A stretch of DNA of 64,000 nucleotides from Serinibacter salmoneus (GCF_002563925.1 NZ_PDJD01000001.1:724973-788972), one strand, 5' to 3'; shown: positions 43,556-53,291, counted from the stretch's first letter. Made by a program: numbers and translations. The notes: a model not told the origin generated them from the letters alone.

Positions 43556-44107
43556 ATGACCCGCACCATCTCCCGTCGCTCCGTGCTGTCCGCGGCCGCC
43601 TGGTCCGCACCCGTGGTCGCCGTCGTGGCCGCAGCGCCCGCCTACGCCGTGGACTCCACCACGGCCAAGAACTACGGCGAGGCGATCGTGGTCACCCACG
43701 ACCCGAACGTGGGGACCAACGGCCAGCGCGCGATCTTCCTCTACGGCGCACAGGTCGACTACCAGCCCGAGGCCATCGAGGCCGCCTGGGCCGGCCAGAA
43801 CCCCTATCCCAGCCAGGTGTGGAACGCCTTCCCCGCCGCGTTCATGGTGACGTGGCGTGTGGCCGTCTACGACGCCACCGGCGCCCACCTCGGCAACCTC
43901 TACGAGGGCACCGACCAGGTCGACGCCCACGAGCACCAGCAGGCGACCAACTCCCGGGGCTTCCCGGTGTCTGCGGCCGGCACCTACACGGTCACCACCG
44001 AGGTCCTGGCCATCACCCCGGTGGAGATGGACGTGGCGGGAGTCGGGCCCACCACCTTCCTGCCGCCGCTGCCGGCGCCGCGGAGCGCGACCATCAAGGT
44101 CAACTGA
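43556..44107 (+). CDS. Tat-exported small protein of unknown function
   Basis: 183 residues. ISRRSVLSAAAWSAPV followed by VAVVAAAPAYAVD is a Tat signal closely like those at 28.2 and 31.9 kb. The mature domain (about 145 residues) is not glycine-rich. It has beta-like segments GQRAIFLYGAQVDYQ, AFMVTWRVAVYDATGAHLGNLYEGTDQVDAHEHQ and GTYTVTTEVLAI, suggesting an Ig-like sandwich. AGAAGGA eight bases before ATG 43556 fixes the start. A stand-alone gene with its own promoter and terminator. Confidence 0.78.
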   Translation: MTRTISRRSVLSAAAWSAPVVAVVAAAPAYAVDSTTAKNYGEAIVVTHDPNVGTNGQRAIFLYGAQVDYQPEAIEAAWAGQNPYPSQVWNAFPAAFMVTWRVAVYDATGAHLGNLYEGTDQVDAHEHQQATNSRGFPVSAAGTYTVTTEVLAITPVEMDVAGVGPTTFLPPLPAPRSATIKVN

Positions 44108-44138
44108 GCGCACAGCTCGACGCTGCTCGACTTGACTC

Positions 44139-44169
44139 GGCGCGGCCCGCACCCGGTGCGGGCCGCGCC
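44139..44169. terminator. Bidirectional terminator hairpin
   Basis: GGCGCGGCCCGCAC-CCG-GTGCGGGCCGCGCC, followed by TTCCTGTT, between the convergent Tat protein and DUF2079 genes. Confidence 0.75.
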
Positions 44170-44182
44170 TTCCTGTTCCCGC

Positions 44183-45625
44183 CTACTCCGGGCGAGCCAC
44201 CCCGAAGGAGCCCTGCTCCCAGGTGTTCACCCACCCGATCTGCGGGTGCTTGCCCGCGGCATAGGCCGCCACATCCTCCGGCGGCTGCGAGAACACACCC
44301 GATGCCGCGTTGAGCACCATCACGTCCGGAACGCTGTTCGCGTTCCCCAGCCACAGCACCTGCGCGCGCGGCGCCAGGTAGGCCATCAGCGTGATGTCGG
44401 TCTCCACCCGCTCCCCATCCGCGACCTGCGCCTCGGCCGCCCGGGCGTTCGCCGCCAGGTCGCTGTCCCGCCAGGTCTCCGGCTTCGTCAGCGACCACAG
44501 CGAGAAGGAGGGGAGCATCACCAGGGCGATCACCGCCGTCGCGCACGAGACCACGGGAACCACGGGCAGCGGTGAGCGACCCCGCCAGGAGGCCCGCAGC
44601 GAGAGGAGGCCATCGGCCAGCGCGAGGTACATGATCGGCGCCAGTACCGCCCCGTAGTGGAACGCGGTGCCCCAGTGGAACTCCACGTCCGAGGCCACCC
44701 GCCACGCCAGGGTCGGCAGCGCGACCAACGCGAGGGGGGAGCGCAGGGACAGGCCGCAGGTCACCAGGATCGGCAGCGCGATCATGCCGAGCTTCTGGTC
44801 CAGGCCCGTGGTGAGTTGGGTGAGCGCGGCGCCGGGGTCGGAGAGGATCAGCGACGTGATCGAGTCGTCCGCGTAGTCCCACACGCCGCCGGTGTTCAGG
44901 GCGGGGAGCACCCACTGCGTCACCACCACGAAGCCGGCCACCCCGAGCGTCATCCCCGCCACGGCCCAGGCACGCTCCCCGCGGTCGCGGGCGCGCAGCA
45001 GCGCCACGAACCCGATCGCGGCGACCGTCAGCCCCAGGTCCTCCTTCACCCCGAGCAGCGGGAGGGACCACAGCACGGCGGCGCGCACCCGGCGCTCCAG
45101 CAGCATCCCCATGCTCAGGGCCAGGAGCGGCACCGCGAGCGCGATCTCGTGGAACTGCGCGGCCTGCGCCTCCACGATCAGGTAGCTCAGCCCGCTCGCC
45201 AGCCCGATCAGGGCGCCCCAGGCGCCGAGCGCCCGCACCGCGAACACCGTCACGATCCCGGCCCCGAGGCCGAACAGCACCGCCTGCACGGCGAGCAGGG
45301 TGAAGCCCGAGGGGTGCAACGCATAGAACGGGGCCAGCACCACCAGCAGGGGATGGAAGTGGTCCCCGAGCAGCATGAAGCCCTCGCCCTTGATCGGCAC
45401 GATTGGGCTGCGCAGTTCCGCGTAGGCGCGCATCAGCTGGGTGAAGATCCCCAGGTCCCAACTGGGCACCTGGTACAGCGCCCACTGCCGCGAGGAGTAG
45501 AGCCACAGCAGAGCCGCCACCACGAGGGTCACCGCGGCGCCGTAGGCCAGCGGCGCGCGCGCCTGCGCGCGCGATCGCCGGCGTCCCCGACTGCCAGGGG
45601 GCGCCGCGGCGACGGCGTCGCTCAC
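44183..45625 (-). CDS. DUF2079 multi-pass membrane protein
   Basis: 480 residues with ten to twelve hydrophobic segments. YQVPSWDLGIFTQLMRAYAELRSPIVPIKG and LLGDHFHPLLVVLAPFYALHPSG form the conserved external loop of DUF2079, which resembles GT-C glycosyltransferases with an Asp and His pair. LIVEAQAAQFHEIALAVPLL and VEFHWGTAFHYGAVLAPIMY follow. A lipid-linked sugar transfer role is an inference from fold. The start overlaps the aminopeptidase stop by four bases. Confidence 0.85.
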   Translation of the reverse strand: MSDAVAAAPPGSRGRRRSRAQARAPLAYGAAVTLVVAALLWLYSSRQWALYQVPSWDLGIFTQLMRAYAELRSPIVPIKGEGFMLLGDHFHPLLVVLAPFYALHPSGFTLLAVQAVLFGLGAGIVTVFAVRALGAWGALIGLASGLSYLIVEAQAAQFHEIALAVPLLALSMGMLLERRVRAAVLWSLPLLGVKEDLGLTVAAIGFVALLRARDRGERAWAVAGMTLGVAGFVVVTQWVLPALNTGGVWDYADDSITSLILSDPGAALTQLTTGLDQKLGMIALPILVTCGLSLRSPLALVALPTLAWRVASDVEFHWGTAFHYGAVLAPIMYLALADGLLSLRASWRGRSPLPVVPVVSCATAVIALVMLPSFSLWSLTKPETWRDSDLAANARAAEAQVADGERVETDITLMAYLAPRAQVLWLGNANSVPDVMVLNAASGVFSQPPEDVAAYAAGKHPQIGWVNTWEQGSFGVARPE

Positions 45626-47148
45626 CGCTGGTGCTCGGCCAGCCAGGCCTCCACGCCCTCGGCGGTGCGGGGCAGCGCCGCGGAGAGGTTCTCCACGCCC
45701 TCGGCGGTCACCAGCACATCGTCCTCGATCCGCACCCCGATCCCGCGGTACTCCGCGGGGACCGCGAGGTCATCGGCCTTGAAGTACAGACCCGGCTCGA
45801 TGGTGAACACCATCCCGGGGCGCAGCGGCGCGTCCATGTACATCTCGGCGCGGGCCTGGGCGCAGTCGTGCACGTCCATCCCCAGGTGGTGGCTGGTGCC
45901 GTGCGGCATCCACCGGCGGTGCTGCTGCCCCTCGGGGGTCAGCGCCTGCGCGGCTGGCACCGGGAGCAGGCCCCAGGTCTCCAGCCGCTGCGCGAGCACC
46001 GCCATCGCGGCCTCGTGCACCTCCCGGAACAGCACGCCCGGGCGGGCGGCGGCGAATGCGGCGTCTGCGGCGTCCAGCACCGCCTCGTACACCCGGCGCT
46101 GCACCTCGCTGAACCTGCCGTTGATCGGCACGGTGCGGGTGATGTCCGCGGTGTAGAGGGAGTCCACCTCCACGCCCGCGTCCAGCAGCAGCAGCTCGCC
46201 CTCGCGCACCTGCCCGTCGTTGCGGATCCAGTGCAGCGTGGTGGCGTGGTCCCCGGCGGCCGCGATCGTGTCGTAGCCGACCTCGTTGCCCTCCTCCCGG
46301 GCGGTGGTGGCGAAGGTCGCCTCGACCACGCGCTCACCCCGGTGATGGGCGACGGCGCGGGGCAGCTCCCGCGCCACCCGGCCGAACCCCTCCAGGGTGG
46401 CGGCCACCGCGAGGCGCATCTGCTCGATCTCGAACTCGTCCTTGATCAGGCGCTGCTCGGAGACCACCTGGGCCAGTTCGTCGTCGGCCTCGCGCTCCTC
46501 GAAGCTGGTCTGGCCATTCTCGGCGGCCACCACGTCCACCAGACTCGCCACGGCATCATCCGCCCCGCGGACCACCCGCAGGCTCACCCCGGGGGTGCCG
46601 GCGTCCTTGGCCAGCGCGTCGCGCAGTTCATCGATGTGGGCCGCGCGGATCCCGGTGAGGGCCTCGGCCTCCTGCAGCGTCCAGCGCGCACCCACCCAGA
46701 ACTCCCCGTAGCGGGCGTCGGCGTAGAACTCCTCGGTGTCCCGCCCCGCCAACGGCCGGGTGTACAGCACCGCCTCGTGGTGCGCGGCGCCGTCGGGCAG
46801 CTCGTCATCGTTGCGGGCGTGCAGCACCAGCACCGCGTCCGGCTCCTGATCCGTGCCCAGCCCCGTGAGGTAGGAGAACGCGGTGTGCGGGCGGAAGGCG
46901 TAGTCGGTGTCGTTGGAGCGGACCTTCAGCGCGCCGGCGGGGATCACCAGGGTGTCGCCCGGGATCGCGGCGGACAGGGCCTCACGCCGGGCCGCCGCGT
47001 ACGGGGCCGCCGGGCCGGCCTGCACGGGCTCGGCGGCGCGCGGCGCCCAGTTGCCGGCGATGAACTCGCGGAAGGCCTGCGAACTCGGGCGGCGGGAACG
47101 GTTCGCGTTCCGCTCCGTGATCGGCTGCTGCTCAGTGTTCTCGGACAT
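45622..47148 (-). CDS. pepP: Xaa-Pro aminopeptidase (aminopeptidase P)
   Basis: 508-residue dinuclear metallopeptidase (M24B) that removes an N-terminal residue before proline. The N-terminal domain (to about 210) contains RPHTAFSYLTGL. The catalytic pita-bread domain has LLLLDAGVEVDSLYTADITRTVP (Asp ligands), HGTSHHLGMDVHD (His), FTIEPGLY (Glu) and GIGVRIEDDVLVTAEG (Glu). ATG 47148 is chosen; ATG 47157 (MGGM) is an alternative. No signal peptide. Confidence 0.92.
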   Translation of the reverse strand: MSENTEQQPITERNANRSRRPSSQAFREFIAGNWAPRAAEPVQAGPAAPYAAARREALSAAIPGDTLVIPAGALKVRSNDTDYAFRPHTAFSYLTGLGTDQEPDAVLVLHARNDDELPDGAAHHEAVLYTRPLAGRDTEEFYADARYGEFWVGARWTLQEAEALTGIRAAHIDELRDALAKDAGTPGVSLRVVRGADDAVASLVDVVAAENGQTSFEEREADDELAQVVSEQRLIKDEFEIEQMRLAVAATLEGFGRVARELPRAVAHHRGERVVEATFATTAREEGNEVGYDTIAAAGDHATTLHWIRNDGQVREGELLLLDAGVEVDSLYTADITRTVPINGRFSEVQRRVYEAVLDAADAAFAAARPGVLFREVHEAAMAVLAQRLETWGLLPVPAAQALTPEGQQHRRWMPHGTSHHLGMDVHDCAQARAEMYMDAPLRPGMVFTIEPGLYFKADDLAVPAEYRGIGVRIEDDVLVTAEGVENLSAALPRTAEGVEAWLAEHQR

Positions 47149-47344
47149 GCCGCCCATCGTCTCACTGTGTGGCACTCGGCGGCGAGGTCCCGATTCGCGG
47201 CCGGAGCCGCGGGCGCGGCCCGCGCGGTGGGCGAAGCCGCTACCTGTGCCGCGGCTGAGACCGGAAGGAGCGCGGATCCTGGGAGTGCCTAGAGTGTGCT
47301 CGGCCCGCGCTCGCCGGCCCGAGACACCGACCCCTGGAGGCGCC

Positions 47345-50300
47345 GTGCAGCGGCTGGCCCGACTCTCCCTCGGCAACCGGGCGCTGGTCGCCCTGGTCAC
47401 CGCCATGATCGCGATCCTCGGGGTGTACTCCGCGGGGGCGCTGAAGCAGGAGCTCATCCCCTCGCTGCAGCTGCCGGCCGCCGCCGTGGTGACCGTCTAC
47501 CCGGGGGCGTCCTCCGAGGTGGTCGAGGAGAACGTGACCGAACTCGTGGAGAGCGCCGTGCTCGGGGTCTCCGGGGTCAGCGACCTGAACTCCACCTCCT
47601 CCTCGTCGCTGTCCGTGGTGACGGCGGAGTTCACCTACGGCTCGGACGTGGAGCGCATCTCCGGGCGGATCTCCACCGCGCTGGAACAGGTGCGCTCCCA
47701 GCTCCCCGACGACCTCAACCCGCAGGTCATCACCGGCTCCATCGACGACCTGCCCGTGCTGCAGCTCTCCCTGGCGATCGCGCCGGGCTCCGAGGCGAGC
47801 GACGAGACCCTGAACACGGCCGCCGACACGATCGTGGCGCCGCGCCTCGGGGACGTGGAGGGCGTGCGTTCGGTGGCCGTGACCGGGGAGTCGACCACCG
47901 AGGTCGACATCACCCTGGACCCCGCCGCTCTGTTCGCCTCCGGGGTGGAGGTCAGCGCCGTCAGCGACGTGCTGGAGAACAACGGCGTGATCATCCCCGC
48001 GGGCACCATCACCGAGGGGGAGCAGACCTTCAGCGTGCAGATCGGGGAACGCGTCACCTCCCTGGAGGAACTGCGTGCGATCCCGCTGATCAGCGAGTCC
48101 GGCGAGCCGGTGCCCCTGGACGACGTGGCGGAGGTCGAGCTCGTCTCCCCGGATGCCACCTCTGCCTCCCGGCTCGACGGCGAGGACGCCGTGGCGATCT
48201 CCGTCACCAAGGTGCCGGACGCCAACACGGTCGAGGTCTCCCACGCTGTGCAGGAGGTGATCGACGACCTCGAGCCCGTGCTCACCGAGCAGGGCCTGAC
48301 GATCGCGATCGTGTTCGATCAGGCCCCCTTCATCGAGGAGTCGATCGAGGGCCTGGCCACCGAGGGCCTGCTCGGGCTCGTGTTCGCGGTGCTGGTGATC
48401 TTCCTGTTCCTGCGCTCGGGCCGCCCCACGCTCGTGGCCGCGATCTCGATCCCGCTGTCCCTGATGTCCACCTTCATCGTGATGGAGGTGGTCGGGTACA
48501 CCCTGAACATCCTCACGCTCGGCGCGATCACCGTGGCCATCGGGCGTGTGGTGGACGACTCGATCGTGGTGATCGAGAACATCCAGCGCCACCTCTCCTA
48601 CGGGGAGGAACGGATGTCCGCGATCATCACCGCGGTGCGCGAGGTCGGCGGGGCCATCTCCTCCTCCACCATCGCGACCGTGGCGGTGTTCCTGCCGATC
48701 GGGTTGACCACCGGGATGGTGGGCGAGCTGTTCCGGCCGTTCGCGATGACCGTGGCGATCGCGATGCTCGCCTCCCTGGTGGTGGCCCTGACGATCGTGC
48801 CGGTGCTGGCGTACTGGTTCGTGCGGGCGCCCAAGGACGCCGCCGGGCAGGACCCGGCCGGTGGCGCGGAAGGTGACGAACGCGAGGCGCGGATCGCGCG
48901 GGTGCGCGATGCTGCCGAGGCCAAGGAGCGCCGCAGCCCCTGGCAGCGCGCGTACCTGCCCACCCTCTCGTCCGCGATCCGGCACCCCGCGCTCACCATG
49001 TCCGTGGCCGTGCTGCTGCTGGTGGGGACCGCCGGCCTGGCCACGCGCCTGGAGACGAACTTCCTCGGGGACACCGGGCAGGACACCCTGACGGTGACCG
49101 AGACCTTCTCCTCCGGGACCTCCTTCGAGGCGCAGGACGCCGCGGCGCGCGAGGTCGAGGAGATCCTCTCCGGGATCGAGGGTGTGGCCACCGTGCAGTC
49201 CACGGTGGGCTCCGGCAGCGGGGAGATGGCGGCCTTCTCCGGCTCCTCCGCGCCGACCGCGAGTTTCTCCATCACCCTGGACGGCGAGAGCCCGGCGAGC
49301 GAGACCGAGGCGGAGATCCGCGACGCGCTGGACTCCCAGACCGACGCCGAGCGGGTGGAGACCCTCACGATCAGCGGGGGTGACGCCGCCTTCGGCAGCT
49401 CCACCGTGGACCTCGTGGTGCGCTCCGCCGACTCCGCGCAGCTCGAGGCGGCGGCCGCCGAGGTGGCCGCCGGGGCCGCGCAGGTCGACGGCGCCACGGA
49501 CGTGGTCAGCAACGTGGCCCAGGCCGTGGAGGTCATCCAGGTGGTGCCGGACCGCGATTTGATCGCGGCCGCCGGTCTCACCGAGACCCAGGTGGCGGGC
49601 GTCATCGCCGCACAGGCCAGCCCGGGCAGCATCGGCGAGGTGGACCTGGGCGCGGGGCCGATCCCGGTCCGGCTGGTCACCGCGCCCTCGCCGCAGACCC
49701 AGGAGGAGCTCGCCGCCCTGGAGTTGCAGGGTGCCACCGGGCCGGTGCCGCTCTCGGACATCGCGGACATCGAGATCGCCGAGGTGCCGACATCGATCAC
49801 CCGGGTGAACGGGGAGCGGAGCGCGACGGTCTCGGTGACGCCGGCGGGCCAGGACCTCGGCGCGCTGACCGCGAACCTGACCGCGATGGTCGAGGACCTG
49901 GACCTGCCCGCCGGCGTGAGCGTGGAGGTGGGCGGTGTGGCCGCCGACCAGGAGGAGGCGTTCGCCGACCTCGGGTTGGCGCTGCTGGCCGCGATCGCGA
50001 TCGTCTTCATCGTGATGGTGGCCACCTTCAACTCCCTCGCGCAGCCGCTGATCCTGCTGGTCTCGGTGCCGTTCGCGGCCACCGGGGCGCTGGCGGCGCT
50101 GCTGCTGACCGGGACCCCGCTGGGGGTGCCCTCGCTGATCGGTCTGCTGATGCTGATCGGGATCGTGGTCTCCAACGCGATCGTGCTGATCGACCTCATC
50201 AACCAGTACCGCGCTCGCGGGCGCTCACTCTCGGACGCGGTGATGGAGGGGTCGCGCAAGCGACTGCGGCCGATCATCATGACCGCCGCGGCGACGATCT

Positions 50301-50602
50301 TCGCGCTGACCCCGATGGCGTTCGGGATCACCGGCGGTGGCGCGTTCATCTCCCAGCCGCTGGCCCTGGTGGTGATCGGTGGTCTGATCAGCTCCACGCT
50401 GCTGACCCTGATCGTGGTGCCGGTGCTGTACACGCTGCTGGAGCGCGGCAAGGAGCGGCGGGCCGCGAAGCGCGCCGCGAAGCGGGGCGAGGGCGCCGGC
50501 AGCGACGGGGCCGGCGAGAGCGCTGACAGTGCAGGGCCGACGGGCGCGGGTGCGCGCCACGTGGGCAAGCACGTGGCACCCGACACCGCAGCGGAGCACT
50601 GA
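47345..50602 (+). CDS. RND-superfamily efflux transporter
   Basis: 1085 residues with the duplicated RND plan: a helix at the start (LVALVTAMIAILGVYSAG), a large external loop, a six-helix bundle with the proton-relay motif AIGRVVDDSIVVIENIQ, then the same again with external loop 2 and a final bundle (LMLIGIVVSNAIVLIDLINQ). More AcrB/HAE-like than MmpL-like. GGAGG four bases before GTG 47345 supports the start; TAGAGT near 47290 may be its -10. The Lys/Arg- then Gly/Ser-rich C-terminal tail is about 60 residues. No membrane-fusion gene is adjacent, so it probably works alone in this single-membrane cell. Substrate unknown. Confidence 0.9.
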   Translation: MQRLARLSLGNRALVALVTAMIAILGVYSAGALKQELIPSLQLPAAAVVTVYPGASSEVVEENVTELVESAVLGVSGVSDLNSTSSSSLSVVTAEFTYGSDVERISGRISTALEQVRSQLPDDLNPQVITGSIDDLPVLQLSLAIAPGSEASDETLNTAADTIVAPRLGDVEGVRSVAVTGESTTEVDITLDPAALFASGVEVSAVSDVLENNGVIIPAGTITEGEQTFSVQIGERVTSLEELRAIPLISESGEPVPLDDVAEVELVSPDATSASRLDGEDAVAISVTKVPDANTVEVSHAVQEVIDDLEPVLTEQGLTIAIVFDQAPFIEESIEGLATEGLLGLVFAVLVIFLFLRSGRPTLVAAISIPLSLMSTFIVMEVVGYTLNILTLGAITVAIGRVVDDSIVVIENIQRHLSYGEERMSAIITAVREVGGAISSSTIATVAVFLPIGLTTGMVGELFRPFAMTVAIAMLASLVVALTIVPVLAYWFVRAPKDAAGQDPAGGAEGDEREARIARVRDAAEAKERRSPWQRAYLPTLSSAIRHPALTMSVAVLLLVGTAGLATRLETNFLGDTGQDTLTVTETFSSGTSFEAQDAAAREVEEILSGIEGVATVQSTVGSGSGEMAAFSGSSAPTASFSITLDGESPASETEAEIRDALDSQTDAERVETLTISGGDAAFGSSTVDLVVRSADSAQLEAAAAEVAAGAAQVDGATDVVSNVAQAVEVIQVVPDRDLIAAAGLTETQVAGVIAAQASPGSIGEVDLGAGPIPVRLVTAPSPQTQEELAALELQGATGPVPLSDIADIEIAEVPTSITRVNGERSATVSVTPAGQDLGALTANLTAMVEDLDLPAGVSVEVGGVAADQEEAFADLGLALLAAIAIVFIVMVATFNSLAQPLILLVSVPFAATGALAALLLTGTPLGVPSLIGLLMLIGIVVSNAIVLIDLINQYRARGRSLSDAVMEGSRKRLRPIIMTAAATIFALTPMAFGITGGGAFISQPLALVVIGGLISSTLLTLIVVPVLYTLLERGKERRAAKRAAKRGEGAGSDGAGESADSAGPTGAGARHVGKHVAPDTAAEH

Positions 50603-50608
50603 CTCCCG

Positions 50609-50685
50609 CCGTCGAGCCCGTGCCGCGCGCGGCGAGGACGTGCCGTCGGGCCACGTCCTCAGCGCGCGCGCCACGGACTCGGCGG
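50609..50685. repeat. Bipartite palindrome, copy 1
   Basis: Inner arms GAGGACGTG / CACGTCCTC (50634-50642 and 50652-50660) around CCGTCGGGC, then GC-rich spacers, then imperfect outer arms near 50609-50623 and 50671-50685. It begins just after the RND stop. A better-preserved second copy is at 56221-56293. Confidence 0.7.
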
Positions 50686-50700
50686 GAGGGGGTTCGCTCG

Positions 50701-51555
50701 GTGCAGGATGGGTGGGTGCGCATCGACCTCCACACCCACTCCACGGCGTCCGACGGCACGACCTCGCCACGGGAGGTGGTGGCCGCGGCCGCAGCGGAGG
50801 GGCTCGCCGTCGTGGGGCTGACCGACCACGACACCACCGTGGGGTGGGGCGAGGCCGCCGCCGCGGCCGGTGAGTTCGGCGTGGCCCTGGTGCGGGGCAC
50901 GGAGATCTCCACCCGGGAGCGCGGCGTGAGCGTGCACCTGCTGTCCTATCTGCACGATCTGCGGCATCCCGCGCTGGCGCGCGTGTTCGCGGACTCCCGG
51001 GAGGAACGCCAGGGCCGGGCCCGGCGCATGGTGGAGCGGATCGCGCGGGACTACCCGCTGACCTGGGGCGACGTGGCCGCGCAGGCGGCGCCCGGCGCGA
51101 CCATCGGGCGCCCCCACATCGCGGACGCCCTCATCGCCGCGGGCGTGGTGCGCGATCGGGACCAGGCGTTCGCCGACCTGCTGTACTCCGGCGGGCCCTA
51201 CGCCATCCCCAACGACGTCCCCTCACCCGCCGAGGTGATCCCGCTGGTGCTGGAGGCCGGGGGAGTGCCGGTGCTCGCGCACCCGTTCGCGACGGCGCGG
51301 GGCAGCACCCTGTCCGCCGAGCGGATCGCGGCCCTGGCCGCCGTGGGCCTCGTGGGCGTGGAGGTGGATCACCGCGACCACACCGAGGCGCAGCGCGCGC
51401 AGTTGCGCGGCCTGGCCGCGGAACTCGGACTGCTGGTCACCGGGTCCAGCGACTACCACGGGGCCGGCAAGCCGAATCGGCTCGGGGAGAACACCACCGC
51501 GCCGCAGGTGCTCGAGCGCATCGAGGAGCTCGGCGTGCTCGAGGTGCTGCGGTAG
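50701..51555 (+). CDS. PHP-domain phosphoesterase
   Basis: 284 residues. Metal-ligand motifs of the PHP fold are IDLHTHSTASDG, GLTDHDTT, RGTEIST, AHPFATA and SSDYHGAGK. Relatives hydrolyse 3',5'-nucleoside bisphosphates or nucleotides (RNase AM/TrpH type). GTG 50701 has GGGAGGGGG eight bases upstream; GTG 50716 would also keep the first motif. It is separated from the RND gene by a palindromic repeat, so probably has its own expression. Confidence 0.9.
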   Translation: MQDGWVRIDLHTHSTASDGTTSPREVVAAAAAEGLAVVGLTDHDTTVGWGEAAAAAGEFGVALVRGTEISTRERGVSVHLLSYLHDLRHPALARVFADSREERQGRARRMVERIARDYPLTWGDVAAQAAPGATIGRPHIADALIAAGVVRDRDQAFADLLYSGGPYAIPNDVPSPAEVIPLVLEAGGVPVLAHPFATARGSTLSAERIAALAAVGLVGVEVDHRDHTEAQRAQLRGLAAELGLLVTGSSDYHGAGKPNRLGENTTAPQVLERIEELGVLEVLR

Positions 51556-51713
51556 CGGGGTATCCCCACCTCTCTCATCCCACCCCTGCGCCGAGCGTGT
51601 GGTTGCGCCGAGTTTGTGCGCACGGGGCCTGCGTAGTCCATCGTTCGGCGAACGGAGTGTGTGGTTGTGCCGCGGGACGCGGTGTGGCTGGTGCGCACGG
51701 AAGGTCACGCCAG

Positions 51714-51719
51714 TAGCCT
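51714..51719 (+). promoter_or_regulatory. -10 box TAGCCT, leaderless start
   Basis: TAGCCT plus six bases leads to ATG 51726. Confidence 0.55.
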
Positions 51720-51725
51720 GGGCCA

Positions 51726-52349
51726 ATGGCGCGATACATCGAACTTCACCCCGTGGACCCCCAGCCCCGCGCGATCGCCCAGACCGTGGCGTTGCTCAAC
51801 GACGACGACGCACTGATCGCCTACCCCACCGACTCCTGCTACGCCCTCGGCGCCCGGATGGACTCCGTGACCGGCCCCGAGCGGATCCGGCAGATCCGCA
51901 ACCTGGACGCCAAGCACGACTTCACCCTCGTGTGCTCCGACTTCTCCCAGCTCGGCAGCCTCGTCTACCTCGACAACTCGGCGTTCCGCGCGATCAAGGC
52001 GGCCACGCCGGGCGCCTACACGTTCATCCTGCCGGCCACCAAGGAGGTGCCGCGGCGGCTGCACCACCCGAAGAAGAAGACTGTCGGGGTGCGGATCCCG
52101 CAGCACCCGGTGGTGCGGGAACTGCTGCGCGCGCTCGGGGAGCCGCTGCTGTCCTCCACCCTGCTGCTGCCCGGTGACGAGGAGCCGCTGACGGACGGCT
52201 GGCAGATCAACGACACCCTCGGTCACCAGATCGACGCCGTCCTGGACTCGGGGGAGTGCGGCACCGAGCCGACCACCGTGATCGACTTCTCCGGTGGGGC
52301 CCCCGAGGTCGTGCGCCGCGGGGCGGGGGACCCCACGCCCTTCGAGTAG
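51726..52349 (+). CDS. Sua5/YciO/YrdC-family protein (threonylcarbamoyl-AMP synthase-like)
   Basis: 207 residues. IAYPTDSCYALGARMDS and RQIRNLDAKHDFTLVCSDFSQLGSLVYL carry the nucleotide-binding pattern. PGAYTFILPATKEVPRRLHHPKKKTVGVRIPQHP is the basic Sua5/YciO core. The sequence is closer to the YciO branch, whose function is less certain than TsaC; a role in the t6A tRNA modification is possible. The leaderless box supports the start. Confidence 0.82.
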   Translation: MARYIELHPVDPQPRAIAQTVALLNDDDALIAYPTDSCYALGARMDSVTGPERIRQIRNLDAKHDFTLVCSDFSQLGSLVYLDNSAFRAIKAATPGAYTFILPATKEVPRRLHHPKKKTVGVRIPQHPVVRELLRALGEPLLSSTLLLPGDEEPLTDGWQINDTLGHQIDAVLDSGECGTEPTTVIDFSGGAPEVVRRGAGDPTPFE

Positions 52350-52436
52350 GCCGTGCCGAACCAGCCCGTGAACCCCTGCACCACGACATGGTGCTAGAAA
52401 GGCCTCACAGGTTTGATACCAGCCTTGGGGGGGAAC

Positions 52437-53291
52437 ATGACCATGCACCGACGCACGCCCATGATCGTGGCAACGGTTGCGGTATTGACGCTCGCTACTG
52501 TGGCGCCCGCTACCGCAGAGAAGAACTTGGTCGAATTCGGCGGAGGGGTCCATTCCTCCCGCGTGTACACGGTGGTGAACTACGACTCGCCCAGCGACTC
52601 GGCGGCAACGCAGGTGCGGGATCTGCGCTACGGCAGGGCGAGTGACGGTGCTTTCGTCGGGGATTGGGACGGTGACGGCATCGACACTCTCATGGTGCGC
52701 CGGGGCCGCGAGTACTTCGTCACCAACGACCCCGACCCGACCACGGGCGCAGACTACGTGATCCGGTACGGCGACGCGGATGACCGTACGTACGTCGGGG
52801 ACTGGGATGGCGACGGCACGGACACGCTGGCGGTCAAGCGAGGCCGTGCCTGGTACATCACCAACGAATCCCGCCCCACCCGCGGCGCGGACTACGTGAT
52901 CCGGTACGGCAATCACTGGGACGCGCCCCGCGTGGGGGACTGGGACGGGGACGGCACGGACACACTGGCGGTGATCCGGGAGGGTCGGTTCTTCGTGACC
53001 AACGAGACTGATCCCACCCGTGGTGCAGACTACGACTTCCGGTACGGCAACGCGGGTGAGTGGGTCGAGGTCGGCGACTGGGACGGCGACGGCACCGACA
53101 CGGTGGCGGTGGTGCGGATGGGGGAGGACGAGGCCGTCCTCGTCGCCCAGGATCCGGGCAGCGCGAACCTTCGCATCGACCTGGATCTGTCCCACATGGA
53201 CGATTCCCGCGAGACGTGGGAGTACGTCGTGTTCACCGGTGACTGGGACGGCGACGGCATCGACACCTACGGCTACCGCCTGGGGTTCTAG
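52437..53291 (+). CDS. Secreted GDWDGDG-repeat (FG-GAP/VCBS-like) protein
   Basis: 284 residues. A Sec-type signal (MHRRTPMIVATVAVLTLATVAP, cut near ATAEKN) precedes a body of five units of roughly 45 residues. Each unit has GDWDGDG-[TI]-DT, a DxDxDG-type calcium loop, and the inner units have FVTN-[DE]-x-(D)PTxGADYxxRYG. This predicts a small beta-propeller or array at the cell surface. A G-rich ribosome site lies just before ATG 52437. No catalytic domain is attached, unlike many family members that decorate hydrolases. A single gene with a strong terminator. Confidence 0.82.
   Translation: MTMHRRTPMIVATVAVLTLATVAPATAEKNLVEFGGGVHSSRVYTVVNYDSPSDSAATQVRDLRYGRASDGAFVGDWDGDGIDTLMVRRGREYFVTNDPDPTTGADYVIRYGDADDRTYVGDWDGDGTDTLAVKRGRAWYITNESRPTRGADYVIRYGNHWDAPRVGDWDGDGTDTLAVIREGRFFVTNETDPTRGADYDFRYGNAGEWVEVGDWDGDGTDTVAVVRMGEDEAVLVAQDPGSANLRIDLDLSHMDDSRETWEYVVFTGDWDGDGIDTYGYRLGF

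Noticed and set aside
52378..52394. Hairpin GCACCA-CGACA-TGGTGC after the Sua5-like gene
   Set aside because: Short stem without T-tract, close to the next promoter; too weak to call a terminator.
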